DNA of 64,000 bases from Caprella mutica (taxonomy: Eukaryota > Arthropoda > Malacostraca > Amphipoda > Caprellidae): NCBI GenBank assembly GCA_947561585.1, contig CANNZV010000497.1, positions 383,593 through 447,592 of the forward strand, read 5' to 3'. The translations under genes and the position numbers were made by a program. Below are positions 27,001-31,160 of the stretch, one piece after another; position 1 is the stretch's first letter, and each line of letters starts with the position of its first letter. Under the pieces are notes generated by a model. That model was not told the DNA's origin and made no database searches. It was given only the letters and a program-made list of their open reading frames with translations.

Positions 27001-28978
27001 TATATCAGTGTAAATAATAGTATATATCAGTGTAAATAATAGTATATATCAGTGTAAATAATAGTATATATCAGTGTAAATAATAGTATATATCAGTGTA
27101 AATAATAGTATATATCAGTGTAAATAATAGTATATATCAGTGTAAATAATAGTATATATCAGTGTAAATAATAGTATATATCAGTGTAAATAATAGTATA
27201 TATCAGTGTAAATAATAGTATATATCAGTGTAAATAATAGTATATATCAGTGTAAATAATAGTAAATATCAGTGTAAATAATAGTATATATCAGTGTAAA
27301 TAATAGTCTAATATCAGTGTAAATAATAGTAAATATCAGTGTAAATAATAGTATATATCAGTGTAAATATATATCAGTGTAAATAATAGTATATAACAGT
27401 GTAAATAATAGTAATAACAGTGTAAATAATAGTATATAACAGTGTAAATAATAGTATATAACAGTGTAAATAATAGTATATATCAGGGGAAAATGTTCGG
27501 AAAAATGTCCGCACACGAAGCAAGCCGATAGACTAATATCAGAGGCCAATTTTTGATGGGTTTATTTAACTTTATCTTTATTATCGAAAAATTTAGCAGT
27601 GTTTGAAATTATTTTCTTTAATTAACTTCCATGCATTATATTATAAATTTTAATTTTGAGAGAGAGAGATAAATCTAACATGAAAAGTTCTACCAGCATA
27701 AAGTAGATATTTTTGTCGTTCAAAGTACTATCAATTCCATTAGTCAAGATTTTATATATACATATATTTAAAAAAGTTAATTAGCGTATGTAAGTTCCGA
27801 GTTATTATACAGTTTCATATTTTCGATCATTACAGAATTGTTTTTAACATTTAACTCGCTATTTTAATTAGTATTCATAATACCTGTAGAAATCAATTAA
27901 GATAATTAGTTAAACTATTAAATTAAATGTATCTTACCATATACGGTCGAAAATGAGGAACTGCTCAATGACTGTGATCTTACACTACCTAGGGTAAGTT
28001 CTTAATTATCGGTCAGTTGCACATTTTCGGACACGTAAGAAAAAACGATATAATAATAATTATTTAATTTAATTGGTATCCATGATACCTGCAGGTATAA
28101 TGGATACCAATTAAAATAAAAATTAAATAATTATATCGCTTTTTCTTACGTGACCGAAAATGTGCAACTGACCGATAATTAAGAACTTACCCTACAGATC
28201 AACATATATGAATCTTATCTATCAATTATAACAACACAAAGTACACATTGCCATACTCCGACTGATAGATGAGTAAAATAGTTCGAAAAAAGTTCTGTCA
28301 GAAGGGGGATTCGAACCCACGCCTGGAGAACCAGACTGCGACCTGAACGCAGCGCCTTAGACCACTCGGCCATCCTGACTTGAAACATAAAACGATTATG
28401 AGGTTATTCGAACTCAAGGGCGAAGGCTTTTCTTTGGTTTTCGAAAAAGGAGAGGCTATAAATAATTAACTTATTGATAGATTATATACCGTAGAGAGTG
28501 AAACTTTTAAAATGAAATGATAGAGATAGGTGTGGTGAGGGGGCGGGGCATGAGTACTAGTAACTAATAAAGTCTACGGGTACTGGGATACACAAATGAG
28601 ATGGGGGGGGGGGGGTTAGGAAGGAATAGGAGTAGAGTAGTAAAGTGATAGTATAATAAATGTAAACATGTAGTGAGAAAAGAGTCACTGTGAAGGTGTA
28701 CTATAAGATGATGTACTATCACATGGTGTACAATCAGATGATGTACTATCAGATGATGTACTATCAGATGGTGTACTATCACAGGGTGTACTATCAGATG
28801 GTGTCCACTCACCTATAGGGGTATTGAGTCCCTCTTTTTTGTTAACCACTATTTCATTTCCCCCCTCCACCACGAATCTGGGAGGTGAGTTAGCAACACT
28901 GGGGGAAACGATCAGCACCAGCAGGAGCAGTACCAGGGAACTGTTGTAATTTGGCTCACTCAATTTACGCCTGTTCAT
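1..28978 (-). CDS. Large multi-repeat cadherin, CDH23/Cad87A-like, 5' part of gene (16 exons, runs off left edge)
   Basis: Calcium-dependent adhesion protein of the cell surface. Coding exons in transcript order: 28813-28978, 19698-19849, 19206-19424, 17743-17874, 17152-17314, 16606-16778, 16236-16433, 15499-15637, 14180-14307, 13408-13535, 11759-11881, 11281-11429, 10610-10770, 9014-9163, 378-498, 72-246. All junctions are GT-AG and all phases match, giving 2477 coding bases (about 825 residues). The product has a signal peptide and seven complete EC repeats, with repeat-end motifs DVNDNEP, DVEDQPP, DVNDQTP, DTNDNVP, DVNDNAP, DINDHAP and DVNNKPP, then the first residues of EC8. Typical DxD and LDRE/LDYE calcium motifs are present. 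Further EC repeats and any transmembrane and cytoplasmic parts lie outside the window. The repeat order and EC1 resemble the CDH23 type from memory; a dachsous/fat relative is the alternative. Introns hold two NACHT genes, a tRNA gene and many repeats. Confidence 0.85.
72..246 (-). CDS. Cadherin exon 16: end of EC7, start of EC8
   Basis: Joins exon 15 as VARG|AILDPDRSVPRTTSYPLE, then VIALDGGIGSAQLKARTVVN and the linker IIDVNNKPPVFADLNTVR. Acceptor ACTTGTAG, donor AGTGAG|GTAAGT in phase 2, so the gene continues beyond the left edge. Confidence 0.87.
378..498 (-). CDS. Cadherin exon 15: EC7 middle
   Basis: Joins exon 14 as VLK|VHATDSDGSPLLSTVVYRI, then VDKFVIDAHTGTIVVARG. Acceptor TCCGTTACAG, donor GCGAGAG|GTAAGA, phase 1. 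The perfect join across the 8.5 kb intron shows that the NACHT genes are nested inside this gene. Confidence 0.87.
499..1488. other. Intron 14, 3' part, AT-rich, no gene
   Basis: Between cadherin exon 15 and the NACHT-1 polyadenylation signal. Apart from runs of A/T and an open frame that merely extends exon 15 into the intron, I see no structure. Confidence 0.6.
1489..1494 (-). terminator. Candidate polyadenylation signal for NACHT-1
   Basis: AATAAA on the minus strand (tttatt on +), about 37 bases past the NACHT-1 stop codon. No equally placed AATAAA was found behind NACHT-2 in the 233-base gap, so the two genes may share a transcript end or NACHT-2 may use a variant signal. Confidence 0.45.
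1531..4704 (-). CDS. NACHT-domain STAND protein, single exon (NACHT-1, 1057 aa)
   Basis: A NOD-like cytoplasmic nucleotide-binding protein, probably a sensor of innate immunity or cell death by family. The first 400 residues are mostly helical and charged, with no CARD, Pyrin or death domain that I recognise. The NACHT core has P-loop GPMGSGKS (444-451), a degenerate Walker B RLLFIAEINSQSE (520-532, lacking the usual acidic pair), sensor RIIFTCRHD (551-559) and HPLFVLISMYLW (about 620-631). The C-terminus (about 880-1050) has diverged leucine-rich strands (LRHMKRLRELSLRV, LKALYLRI). The gene is intronless, lies on the same strand in cadherin intron 14, and is downstream of a paralogue of the same layout. 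From memory the C-terminal pattern matches crustacean NACHT proteins. The start is the first ATG of the frame; an upstream exon is possible. Confidence 0.82.
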   Translation of the reverse strand: MEMGDAVDFSLNMLKWGKCTKNAKSVAIRTSLSIIWEVYNTDKTYQTIEEWCIEALNWKKKQLVVCAGSLIMAELASSSGPKNLTEEAAFTVLTKLVRDLPVDLIQLLHRINHVPLTTCHLDLKLTDNMISIRTQELAVIVDSLFTGIINFAKSVLESISRSKRNKLKDAKISYKNARKQSILQTRIREAAGRRSLCSTIHSNQLVRKTSRNSSFHFTNTKNYSGVYQKEGTSNGGFQVDFVSSESDENGLDDSVGYESEQYVFQNPTMSKNDDLVDGDESDLKLYFSNSASKMKSTSNFQEAVHSFDRKVQKLKNEVRAFREKKNPLLTNFEEIVVEQLKSIQVPIAFDSEEATNVASEYVNAIRQSNIGKYVHRVRQAFLVLIRKKFTTIDMWKWFDSYACDFLPVTAAAPLALVDRYSSKRIHLNHFMKIAENKKYNIVIGPMGSGKSYLVKYFLCKWSKRMNDINCPFDYDALVPITSSYFTGSQTIEDYIAEVLDINSSTELLNAFASKYLEEMRLLFIAEINSQSEVGKINDLIYEIKKMNHGTRIIFTCRHDMAKTIQTLVINYRENAAIYELLCLDEILLYKFVKFYFENDVSTKEFCALYDSMNLESSFRHPLFVLISMYLWKRGNSFLTSATCLSKLTMSVMIDFHLRSADYQMLKIAYETENPHSFADFCVRELCETVWCEEASDTSIELMDGLIEVRRPSSNYQELFHPFLIFSENHCYLAHSAFKELLIGVYLAGKLCEKKSLISRCCYGWHVDNLEIERRKLSAECFIIAAGIWSLSEDMRQKVANKLTSLYAKYATGNSFQWLQLVSETGQSQKICSAVSKQLQWKTTWNGNSYFFEENVAVAELIRLDAYRPKKVIISSDCPGTVELLNALAICPQTSVIIRMEHYFYSINESDINDDFVELLQPAGNITEFWGHLGSQGSYALRHMKRLRELSLRVSTAESLASLSSILFNLNSLKALYLRINISPETNLSGVTSIENCVKGGNIWLRFFGITDESVDWLVGAVEKIHSKPTEIQLDGCSLSPEVLNDLKSRVGTNITHA
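4938..7802 (-). CDS. NACHT-domain STAND protein, single exon (NACHT-2, 954 aa)
   Basis: Paralogue of NACHT-1, 233 bases upstream of it on the same strand. The helical N-terminus (1-300) has no recognised effector domain. The NACHT core has a canonical P-loop GPPGSGKT (320-327), Walker B KVLYMIDFDCSFSES (399-413), sensor KLLICCRSF (430-438) and YPLTLAYLLKLW (506-517). The C-terminal leucine-rich part has LRYLKGLRTLDITIS, at the same relative place as LRHMKRLRELSLRV in NACHT-1, so the two arose by tandem duplication and have diverged strongly. Expected to bind ATP or dATP and oligomerise, with a role in immune sensing inferred from the family only. Possible starts are Met1, Met3 or Met8. The gene is unbroken, with no frameshift or internal stop. 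Confidence 0.84.
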   Translation of the reverse strand: MKMAPENMKTRVLVVYNSIIDPYITHLKKIIKETLILTFKDEVNYPIPPCISKELRFFTNFLYYICHCSSIDESYFRLLYDKVQQLSVDVKYFCHGLIEETISELHHVNKCLTERVASDSSSLLDMKQDLSHLTLEKAVAVISDECDLQRNGHTLELGHRFTTLKDENTLSINIKTAKRNLTNNSLRRSMVRKEIAALETLYENVVRRTNSLTVKFKLNSVWNDTVSDEEIVKTNYIIKEATNIWVGKLYSLGKANIEAYWSRISGRRYNLPCWILSGGKKLTNSVIYNLQNRIMIHEPDRIIDRTVIIKHITDILLLTGPPGSGKTEILYRLLQCFLKSKDDFFYGVSDFDVVLYIPTSSVVSSSFRHLIQEKIFKISMAEKKSRAQEDIFRSLGKMKVLYMIDFDCSFSESVESAIKQLIRNMSYSNKLLICCRSFSSQRVETFLQKNNSLYNCASLLPLSRPEVLELSLDYLHSICPRSSIIDETAREFSYYLNYDTQMALLYPLTLAYLLKLWRDERYSFTINELRSSTEIFKIFYDLASKSIITKQSIKTLKYPKEIKYSSETLKSIEHRATKEIFGFNENYTADSSYNYEPLYPFVVSMNIIGTTNSNQIFYVHHLLKEFLCAMCLIHRLSKMKSWIPSIKRNISTTLLSSRVIARKDSLLQTYIFLCSLTKRCPTHLVSSKLETIIDLFNQCYSPEGPSTADWATLLRETGYHESISNCIRNLNTSNVSVWTPSQSSGKNNEAMALLIENSAVLIKEVKFSSIEPGLKDILKAVTKKPVMKVNCSAGTYNVDKIIDRFAGKSNIYNIQGSVSKQGAIGLRYLKGLRTLDITISTYDTVVEFAKSLKNIRQHLKRIALTFNFRVEDYQELPSIDIGKAKFSLALNGFNLQRIGVAIRIVKQLGCSCESLTINNMRLPSNKSRDLRKALHPTQVIVNTIFQHSEMSSLN
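7803..8851. other. Intron 14 interval upstream of NACHT-2
   Basis: Presumed promoter region of NACHT-2. The part from 7960 to 8160 is less AT-rich and holds the GATA cluster; the rest is AT-rich with no open frame or repeat of note. Confidence 0.5.
8130..8149. promoter_or_regulatory. Cluster of three GATA motifs upstream of NACHT-2
   Basis: AGATAA at 8130-8135 and two overlapping TTATCT at 8139-8144 and 8144-8149, about 330-345 bases upstream of the NACHT-2 start, in a locally GC-richer stretch (7960-8160) containing a GC box-like ggggggcgtgg. GATA factors drive many arthropod immune genes; a role here is inference only. Confidence 0.25.
8852..8963. repeat. 14-bp minisatellite, 8 units
   Basis: Eight tandem copies of atgattcattatag, nearly identical, about 50 bases from the donor of cadherin exon 14. 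Confidence 0.9.
9014..9163 (-). CDS. Cadherin exon 14: end of EC6, start of EC7
   Basis: 50 codons, phase 0 at both ends: AYDLGVPSLSSLTNVLVYLS, DINDHAPEFDRVLYRN, TIPEDTPGGTTVLK. Acceptor CTTCTTCTCAG, donor CTGAAG|GTTAGT. The following intron is 8.5 kb and holds the two NACHT genes. Confidence 0.87.
9404..9577. mobile_element. Palindromic MITE, family C
   Basis: Inverted ends gtagaactcctctatagtga and cactatagaggagtt, with inner inverted segments (caaattttc type) as in the copies at 11539 and 52925. No coding capacity. Lies in cadherin intron 13. Confidence 0.65.
9607..9646 (-). pseudogene. Degenerate duplicate of the 3' end of cadherin exon 13
   Basis: On the minus strand, directly after the donor minisatellite, the sequence reads GGGAATAATACC, ATCGCCATCTTTAATCTCA, which matches the end of exon 13 (GGAAATAATACC, AACGCTTTCTTTAACCTAA) with several mismatches. 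The array therefore sits between two copies of the exon end. Confidence 0.6.
9647..10612 (-). repeat. 46-unit, 21-bp minisatellite made of the exon 13 splice donor
   Basis: 966 bases of a 21-bp unit. On the coding strand each unit contains GTTAAG|GTGAGAACTG; the first unit is the natural end of exon 13 with its donor. Forty-three units carry GTGAGA and three adjacent units, about 10330-10375, carry GTGAAA. The array has no stop codon in the exon frame and would read as the heptapeptide KVRTVIV (three times KVKTVIV). Units are otherwise almost identical, so the expansion or its homogenisation is recent. Confidence 0.95.
10610..10770 (-). CDS. Cadherin exon 13: EC6 core, 3' edge fused to donor-site minisatellite
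   Basis: Joins exon 12 as DLN|GTSNHEVRYSIIGGDLLG, with LDYE (TALDYEMMRGNN) and ends FFNLTVK. The shortest form uses the first donor, GTTAAG|GTGAGA, and joins exon 14 as NLTVK|AYDLGVPSL, a normal cadherin F strand and loop. The donor is followed directly by 46 tandem copies of itself (9647-10612), all in frame, so the true 3' edge of this exon in mRNA cannot be read from the sequence. Confidence 0.85.
11055..11239. mobile_element. Palindromic MITE, family A (subfamily 1)
   Basis: About 80-base inverted arms starting agggtaagttacgaatta and ending taattcgtaacttacc, with cacatcttcg and gaccgaagat inside and the core tgatacctgcaggta. No open frame. Confidence 0.8.
11281..11429 (-). CDS. Cadherin exon 12: end of EC5, start of EC6
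   Basis: Joins exon 11 as GN|RNSVSVHIIVEDVNDNAP, then FAIDENRPAFPDPVIIHAKD and ADLN. Acceptor CTTGCATAG, donor AACG|GTGAGG, ending in phase 1. A family A MITE lies about 40 bases into the downstream intron. Confidence 0.87.
11539..11742. mobile_element. Palindromic MITE, family C, full length
   Basis: Near-perfect 200-base palindrome: outer ends gtagaagtcctttatagtga and cactatagaggagttctac, inner arms gaacaaattttctttagt and actaaagaaaatttgttc. Ends beside the donor of exon 11. Confidence 0.75.
11759..11881 (-). CDS. Cadherin exon 11: EC5 middle
   Basis: Joins exon 10 as YAN|RLVLNPTNGDILL, with TLDREDVGEFFVTVEARDNN. Acceptor TCCCCCACAG, donor AAACAG|GTATAA (a weaker donor). A palindromic family C transposon ends only about 17 bases beyond the donor. 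Confidence 0.86.
11926..12050. mobile_element. Truncated chimeric MITE: family D arm with family A core
   Basis: Carries the family D arm (agactttttgctaagctcct) followed by the core ggtatccataatacctgcag shared with family A. The outer terminus is missing; the same arrangement is at 47781. Confidence 0.55.
12253..12341. repeat. 30-bp tandem repeat, 3 units
   Basis: Three nearly identical units of gagttgtaggtatagcagg plus atatatccta. Confidence 0.9.
12538..12614. mobile_element. Palindromic MITE, family B
   Basis: Ends agatagttatggtgg and ccaccataactatct enclose about 45 bases. Same terminal motif (gttatggtggggccatag) as copies at 18682, 19885, 31555, 34244 and 39448. Confidence 0.65.
12801..12946. 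mobile_element. Palindromic MITE, family A (subfamily 1), diverged
   Basis: Starts tggtaagttacgaattt, contains cacatcttcggtcatataag and the inverse ttcttatatgacca, and ends attcgtcacttac. Confidence 0.7.
12975..13395. mobile_element. Compound family C MITE remnants
   Basis: At least three occurrences of the family C end (gtagaactcctctgtagtga, cactatagaggagtt, tagaggagttctac) in both orientations, so probably two or more copies inserted into each other. Fills the space before cadherin exon 10. Confidence 0.55.
13408..13535 (-). CDS. Cadherin exon 10: EC5 start
   Basis: 42 codons plus two bases: SRIMEDTPGGSVLARVKAFD, PDSGIYGTDGIRY. Acceptor TTTTTTCAG, donor AAACAG|GTAAAT. The sequence is locally more GC-rich than the surrounding intron, as in the other exons. 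Confidence 0.87.
14180..14307 (-). CDS. Cadherin exon 9: end of EC4
   Basis: Joins exon 8 as IQ|VVNFTIVAKESVAVN and carries the linker IRDTNDNVPVFEDDTYQ. Acceptor TTTTCTGCAG, donor TACCAG|GTAACT, ending in phase 0. Confidence 0.87.
14836..14965. mobile_element. Palindromic MITE, family D, full length
   Basis: Inverted ends aaagggccgtacacacgtag and ctacgtgtgtacggcccttt, with about 85 bases inside. Copies with the same end at 47781 and, truncated, at 11926. Confidence 0.75.
15147..15318. mobile_element. Palindromic MITE, family A (subfamily 1)
   Basis: Starts agggaaagttacgaattat, with cacatcttcggtcacatagg, and the inverse arm tcttatatgaccgaagatgt, ending ataattcgtaacttgc. Confidence 0.75.
15499..15637 (-). 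CDS. Cadherin exon 8: EC4 core
   Basis: 46 codons plus one base. Starts GINGTFTLDVVGAGDLFDV and ends in LLDYEKIQ. Acceptor AATTTTCAG, donor TACAAG|GTGCGT. It is the EC with the most atypical middle (TPRGGINLASFLIRVKNPA), which parallels the irregular EC5 of CDH23. Confidence 0.86.
16058..16122. mobile_element. Family B MITE remnant
   Basis: One clear end (cttctatggcccaccataac); the other arm is decayed. Confidence 0.4.
16236..16433 (-). CDS. Cadherin exon 7: end of EC3, start of EC4
   Basis: 66 codons, phase 0 at both ends: AEEVSSLVSPPPS, the linker LLQDVNDQTPKF, and EC4 up to FDSDQ. The chosen donor GATCAG|GTGGGA makes DSDQ|GINGTF, the canonical DxDxGxNG motif. A second in-frame donor 21 bases downstream (CATCTG|GTAATT, exon edge 16215) would insert VGLNSHL. 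Confidence 0.82.
16606..16778 (-). CDS. Cadherin exon 6: EC3 core
   Basis: Joins exon 5 as Q|VRAVDGDKGINNKIRYRI, with the DGDKGINN calcium-binding motif, GLDPDSGVLYVAKPLDRE and FFIKIV. Acceptor TTTCCCTCAG, donor ATAGTG|GTGAGT, ending in phase 0. Confidence 0.88.
17152..17314 (-). CDS. Cadherin exon 5: end of EC2, start of EC3
   Basis: 54 codons plus one base. Contains VLAKDRAPG, the linker VGDVEDQPPEF (a variant of DxNDN with Glu-Asp-Gln) and EC3 start IPEDTSVNEG. Acceptor TGTTTTCAG, donor TCCAAG|GTGGGT. Confidence 0.87.
17439..17582. mobile_element. Palindromic MITE, family A (subfamily 2)
   Basis: Arms gagttatcggacagtttca and tactgttcgatatctcgga near the two ends, with actgcaggtat at the core. 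Lies between cadherin exons 4 and 5. Confidence 0.65.
17743..17874 (-). CDS. Cadherin exon 4: EC2 middle
   Basis: 44 codons, phase 0 at both ends. Starts VVYALTGDEAGDMDMFSL and contains the LDYE calcium motif (GLLDYEQKN). Acceptor TGCCACCAG, donor CTCAAG|GTATGG. It joins exon 5 as YQLK|VLAKDRAPG, a normal F-strand cadherin sequence. Confidence 0.87.
18131..18190. repeat. 21-bp tandem repeat, 3 units
   Basis: Three copies of atatttaattgttatttgt with one or two joining bases. Confidence 0.85.
18192..18681. other. Cadherin intron 3, no gene
   Basis: AT-rich with a slightly GC-richer patch at 18340-18540. No exon with matching splice phases and no repeat unit seen. Confidence 0.5.
18682..18752. 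mobile_element. Palindromic MITE, family B
   Basis: Ends agagaaagttatggtggga and tctccaccataaatatt, with catagaag and cttctatg just inside. Confidence 0.65.
18806..18895. repeat. Short inverted repeat
   Basis: tagttgataggc and gcctatcaacta are exact inverse copies about 65 bases apart in cadherin intron 3. Confidence 0.6.
19206..19424 (-). CDS. Cadherin exon 3: end of EC1, start of EC2
   Basis: 73 codons in one open frame, phase 0 at both ends. Contains the inter-repeat linker LLLVEDVNDNEPIFLPFE and the EC2 start with VEENSAP and DSDEGPYGQ. Acceptor CTATTTCCAG, donor GGTCAG|GTGCGT. Confidence 0.88.
19698..19849 (-). CDS. Cadherin exon 2: EC1 core
   Basis: Joins exon 1 as TPIG|SVIAELRGTDPDGDELSFG, completing an EC1 with a DPDGD calcium motif, and ends in LLDRE. 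Acceptor CTTTTTCAG|GG, donor GGGAG|GTGAGT, phases 1 and 0. The GTDPDGD...SFGLQGEEA stretch is the part that most resembles the first EC of CDH23-type proteins. Confidence 0.85.
19885..19956. mobile_element. Palindromic MITE, family B
   Basis: ggtagagttatggtaggg at one end and ccccaccataactttctc at the other, with aaatggaaga and tcttctatgg inside. Lies 35 bases past the exon 2 acceptor. Confidence 0.65.
19957..20440. other. Cadherin intron 1 interval, no gene
   Basis: An open frame of 94 codons on the + strand lacks any recognisable feature and is not supported as a gene. Confidence 0.5.
20445..20507. mobile_element. Half copy of family A MITE
   Basis: Only one arm is present: tatgactgaagatgtggaac and ccgataattagtaactta. 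Confidence 0.55.
20508..21552. other. Cadherin intron 1 interval, no gene
   Basis: Contains a small inverted repeat (gacgcgac at about 20690 and the inverse end aaatcgcgtc at about 20740). No coding signal. Confidence 0.5.
21553..22409. repeat. 16-bp minisatellite, over 50 units, expanded foldback end
   Basis: Tandem ggacaactgccatagt with a second variant ending atgc instead of atagt; the variants alternate in blocks. The last unit (22395-22409) is the tip of the foldback element that follows. Long open frames of MAVVHYGSCPLWQLST type here are artefacts of the period. Confidence 0.95.
22395..23530. mobile_element. Foldback transposon-like element with about 500-base inverted arms
   Basis: The left arm (22395 to about 22870) and right arm (about 23050 to 23530) are inverse copies. 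Matching landmarks are ggacaactgccatgcaatat with atattgcatggcagttgtcc, gggtgaattgtaatgcactt with aagtgcattacaattcaccc, and caggttaaaatttccagtga with the inverse near 23175. The right arm ends in two copies of the 15/16-bp tip unit, the left in more than fifty. No coding frame inside. Confidence 0.8.
23531..24945. other. Cadherin intron 1 interval, no gene
   Basis: Includes a possible transposon terminus (atacagggtgattaaaaaaa on the minus strand, about 23909-23931) and an inverted pair agggttgtgac (24278) / gtcacaaccct (24388). An 88-codon open frame at 23975-24241 has no recognisable domain. Confidence 0.45.
24946..25273. repeat. 22-bp minisatellite, about 15 units
   Basis: Unit tgtggagcaaacactgtccc plus aa, with c/t and g/a variants. 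Both strands give spurious open frames (WSKHCPNVEQTLSQCGANT and its reverse). Confidence 0.95.
25274..25705. other. Cadherin intron 1 interval, no gene
   Basis: AT-rich, no open frame or repeat seen. Confidence 0.5.
25706..25890. repeat. 17-bp minisatellite, about 11 units
   Basis: Unit ctatttattacacatag, nearly invariant. Directly followed by a fragment of a family A arm (ttatcgaaaatatgcaac, cgtccgataacttgg). Confidence 0.93.
25929..26660. other. Cadherin intron 1 interval, no gene
   Basis: Short repeats of ggttatagtg/gctatagagc at 26350-26430. No supported exon. Confidence 0.5.
26664..27485. repeat. 22-bp AT-rich minisatellite, about 37 units
   Basis: Unit tatatatcagtgtaaataat plus ag, with a minority tataacag variant clustered at both ends and seldom inside. 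Confidence 0.94.
27786..27984. mobile_element. Palindromic MITE, family A (subfamily 2), diverged
   Basis: Arms taagttccgagttattatac and cggtcgaaaatgaggaactg, with tattcataatacctgtag near the centre. Confidence 0.6.
27990..28194. mobile_element. Palindromic MITE, family A, best-preserved copy
   Basis: A nearly perfect palindrome of about 205 bases. Outer ends tagggtaagttcttaattat and ataattaagaacttacccta suggest a TA target-site duplication, as made by Tc1/mariner transposases. Inner core tatccatgatacctgcaggt. No coding frame. Confidence 0.85.
28297..28379 (-). tRNA. tRNA-Leu (CAG), 83 nt, no intron
   Basis: The minus strand reads GTCAGGATGGCCGAGTGGTC, with acceptor stem GTCAGGA pairing with TTCTGAC (one G-U), A-box TGGCCGAGTGG, anticodon stem CTGCG/CGCAG around loop TTCAGGT (anticodon CAG), a long variable arm as in leucine tRNAs, and B-box GGTTCGAATCC. 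It is apparently a functional gene, in intron 1 of the cadherin on the same strand, about 430 bases from exon 1. Confidence 0.95.
28603..28615. repeat. G13 homopolymer run
   Basis: Thirteen consecutive G on the + strand, in intron 1 about 200 bases from exon 1. Confidence 0.95.
28697..28803 (-). repeat. 15-bp minisatellite next to the exon 1 donor, open in frame
   Basis: About seven units of gatgatgtactatca type, beginning a few bases past the exon 1 splice donor. Read on through in the exon frame it encodes PSDST/PCDST pentapeptides up to a stop at 28685. Confidence 0.85.
28813..28978 (-). CDS. Cadherin exon 1: signal peptide and start of EC1
   Basis: Encodes MNRRKLSEPNYNSS, then a hydrophobic core rich in Leu/Val, a likely cleavage site after SVANS, and the EC1 start PPRFVVEGGNEIVVNKKEG. 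It ends in phase 1 at ATAG|GTGAGT. An earlier in-frame ATG at 29063-29065 has the stronger context (AACATGG) and in-frame stops just upstream; it would add 29 charged residues. I prefer 28978 because it puts the hydrophobic core in a normal signal-peptide position. A non-coding 5' exon cannot be excluded. Confidence 0.75.
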
Positions 28979-29241
28979 TTTATAACACTTTACTTTATTC
29001 ACTGTTTCTGTTCTTATATTTTCCTTATCGTCTATTTTCCTTTGCACTTGTTCCTGTATTTCCATGTTAAATTATCACATCTACTTAACCATTATATTTT
29101 AATGTGACTTTCATCCCTCACTGTGTACTGCATAATAATCTTAGATAATATAATTTAATCTGCAACAATGAGGAAACAATATTAAAATATGTCATCACAT
29201 TACAATATTCCTGAAATATCTTAGTTCCACTTAAGTTTAAA

Positions 29242-29379
29242 CAGGGTAAGTTTCGAGTTATCGGACGGTTCCACAATTTCGATAATATAACACAAATCAT
29301 TCAATAGTTCTGATAATAATTATTTTTTTCTAACATGTTCAAAAATGTGGAACCGTCCAATAACTCAGAATTTACCCAC
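29242..29379. mobile_element. Palindromic MITE, family A (subfamily 2)
   Basis: Arms gggtaagtttcgagttatcg and taactcagaatttaccc; inner cggttccacaatttcgat and aaaatgtggaaccg. Confidence 0.75.
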
Positions 29380-29439
29380 ACAGTAAATTCCAATCACTAG
29401 TAATTCCTTGAATCTCATTTCACTTCCAATTCTTCATTT

Positions 29440-29515
29440 TAATTTTCTCTTTCTTCTTCTTCCTCTTCTTCTTCTTCTTTTCGTTCTTCTTTAATTTCAT
29501 TTTCTTTTGGTTCTT
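29440..29515. repeat. Pyrimidine-rich microsatellite
   Basis: ttc/ctt triplet run (ttcttcttcctcttcttctt) on the + strand. Confidence 0.8.
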
Positions 29516-31038
29516 GTTCAGCGAGAATCTGCGGAGGAATAAAGAAGAATAAATTAATCCACAATATCATACTAGTAACAAGCGTCTTTAAATTTATTTA
29601 TTTAAATTCATAAAATAATACAATATTTACTATGTTAAACATATAAATAAAAATGCAATTTAAGTAGGAGAACCTATTTCCATTTTCTGTATGACTGACA
29701 CTATTTTGTTTACGATTTCTTACATCAGTATCATTTTATGTTCATTTGGACCATTGCTCATATCTAATGAAATAGAACAATTTTCATTTGGAATTGTTGT
29801 AGCCGACCATCTTTAATTCCGACTAATTGTGATTTTAGATTATATATTTCAATGTTCTTTAATATTGAACATACCAAACAATGTGTTGATATCACACGAT
29901 AGGAATGATTAGTCCTTCAGTTTATTCACGAATTCACGGAATGTAAATTAGTTCGATTGGAGTGTCACCGGACACAATAAATACTTTGGTGAAACTCATA
30001 GAAAATGCGTACAGTACCTAGCGCTGTTAGAGGTCCTGTACATAATATGTGACTTTTACATGTTACTAGTGTAAGGGAATGTTCGGTAATGTATTAGAAA
30101 TTATTCTATCCTTTCTATAATGTAAAGATTTGATGCTTTTTAATAGCATCAAATATTTAAAGTACTATCATAAAGAATATGCTTGGAATAAACAGCTTTC
30201 ACTGTGTAGTAAAAAGAACGAGTTTTCAAAATAAATATAATAATTATAACAGAATTAATAAAAGTAAAACTCGCACATTATAATTTAATATTAAATTTCC
30301 AAAATTATAGATTTTTGAATTAAATCATATTTGAAATAATTTATATAAATTTTCTTTTCTATTTAAATAATTACTGAATATACTGGATCAAAATGACTTA
30401 AAAAGTTATAAACAAAAAGCGATATCATGAAATTAAACATCAATAGTTTATTAAAATCATTTTATCTTAACTTTTTAAATTTCAGAATTATTGACTTTTG
30501 ACCATTCGAATCAAACCACAAATCAAAAAATTCAATAAAAATTTTTCAGTCAAAATACAAACAGGTGCAATGGAGTCGTGTGAAGAGAATTAAAATAAAT
30601 GACATGAAGAAAATAAATCTGGAGAATAAAAGAATTAACATTTCACGAGAATAATTAATGGACATTTATTTTAACTACTTAAATAATAATATACCAACTG
30701 ATATCACGACTAACATAACAGTTAAAAAGCTAAATAACATTATTTGGATATGCAAATTTAAAATAATAAAAAGTAAAGTAGTATGAAGAATATTTAGTGT
30801 AAAATTAAGATATTAAATAAAAATAAATTAACAAATGAAATAATTCTAATAAAAAAGAAAAATATAGAAAAATCATATTTTTAAAATTTCCTTATTGGAT
30901 TTAACATGTCTTTAGGTTGAATTAAAGATTATATATTCACTAAATATAATAATATAAAACAAACATTCTAAATATGAACTAACATTCTAATCTTTACCAA
31001 AAGTGTCAAAAATGAAATACTTTGATATGATATTCGTG
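29516..31038. other. Intergenic, AT-rich, no gene
   Basis: Upstream of the cadherin start codon, so may hold its promoter or a non-coding first exon. Very AT-rich, no open frame or repeat seen. Confidence 0.5.
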
Positions 31039-31160
31039 TAGAGTAAGTTACGAATTATCGGTCAGTTTCACATCTTCGGTCATACAAGAAAAATTAATAT
31101 AATAAGAAAAATTAAATAAAAAAATTCTTTTATTACCAAAGATGTCGAGTTGTAACTACA
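31039..31160. mobile_element. Partial family A MITE
   Basis: Left arm gagtaagttacgaattatcg and cacatcttcggtcatac intact; right arm reduced to accaaagatgtcg. Confidence 0.55.
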
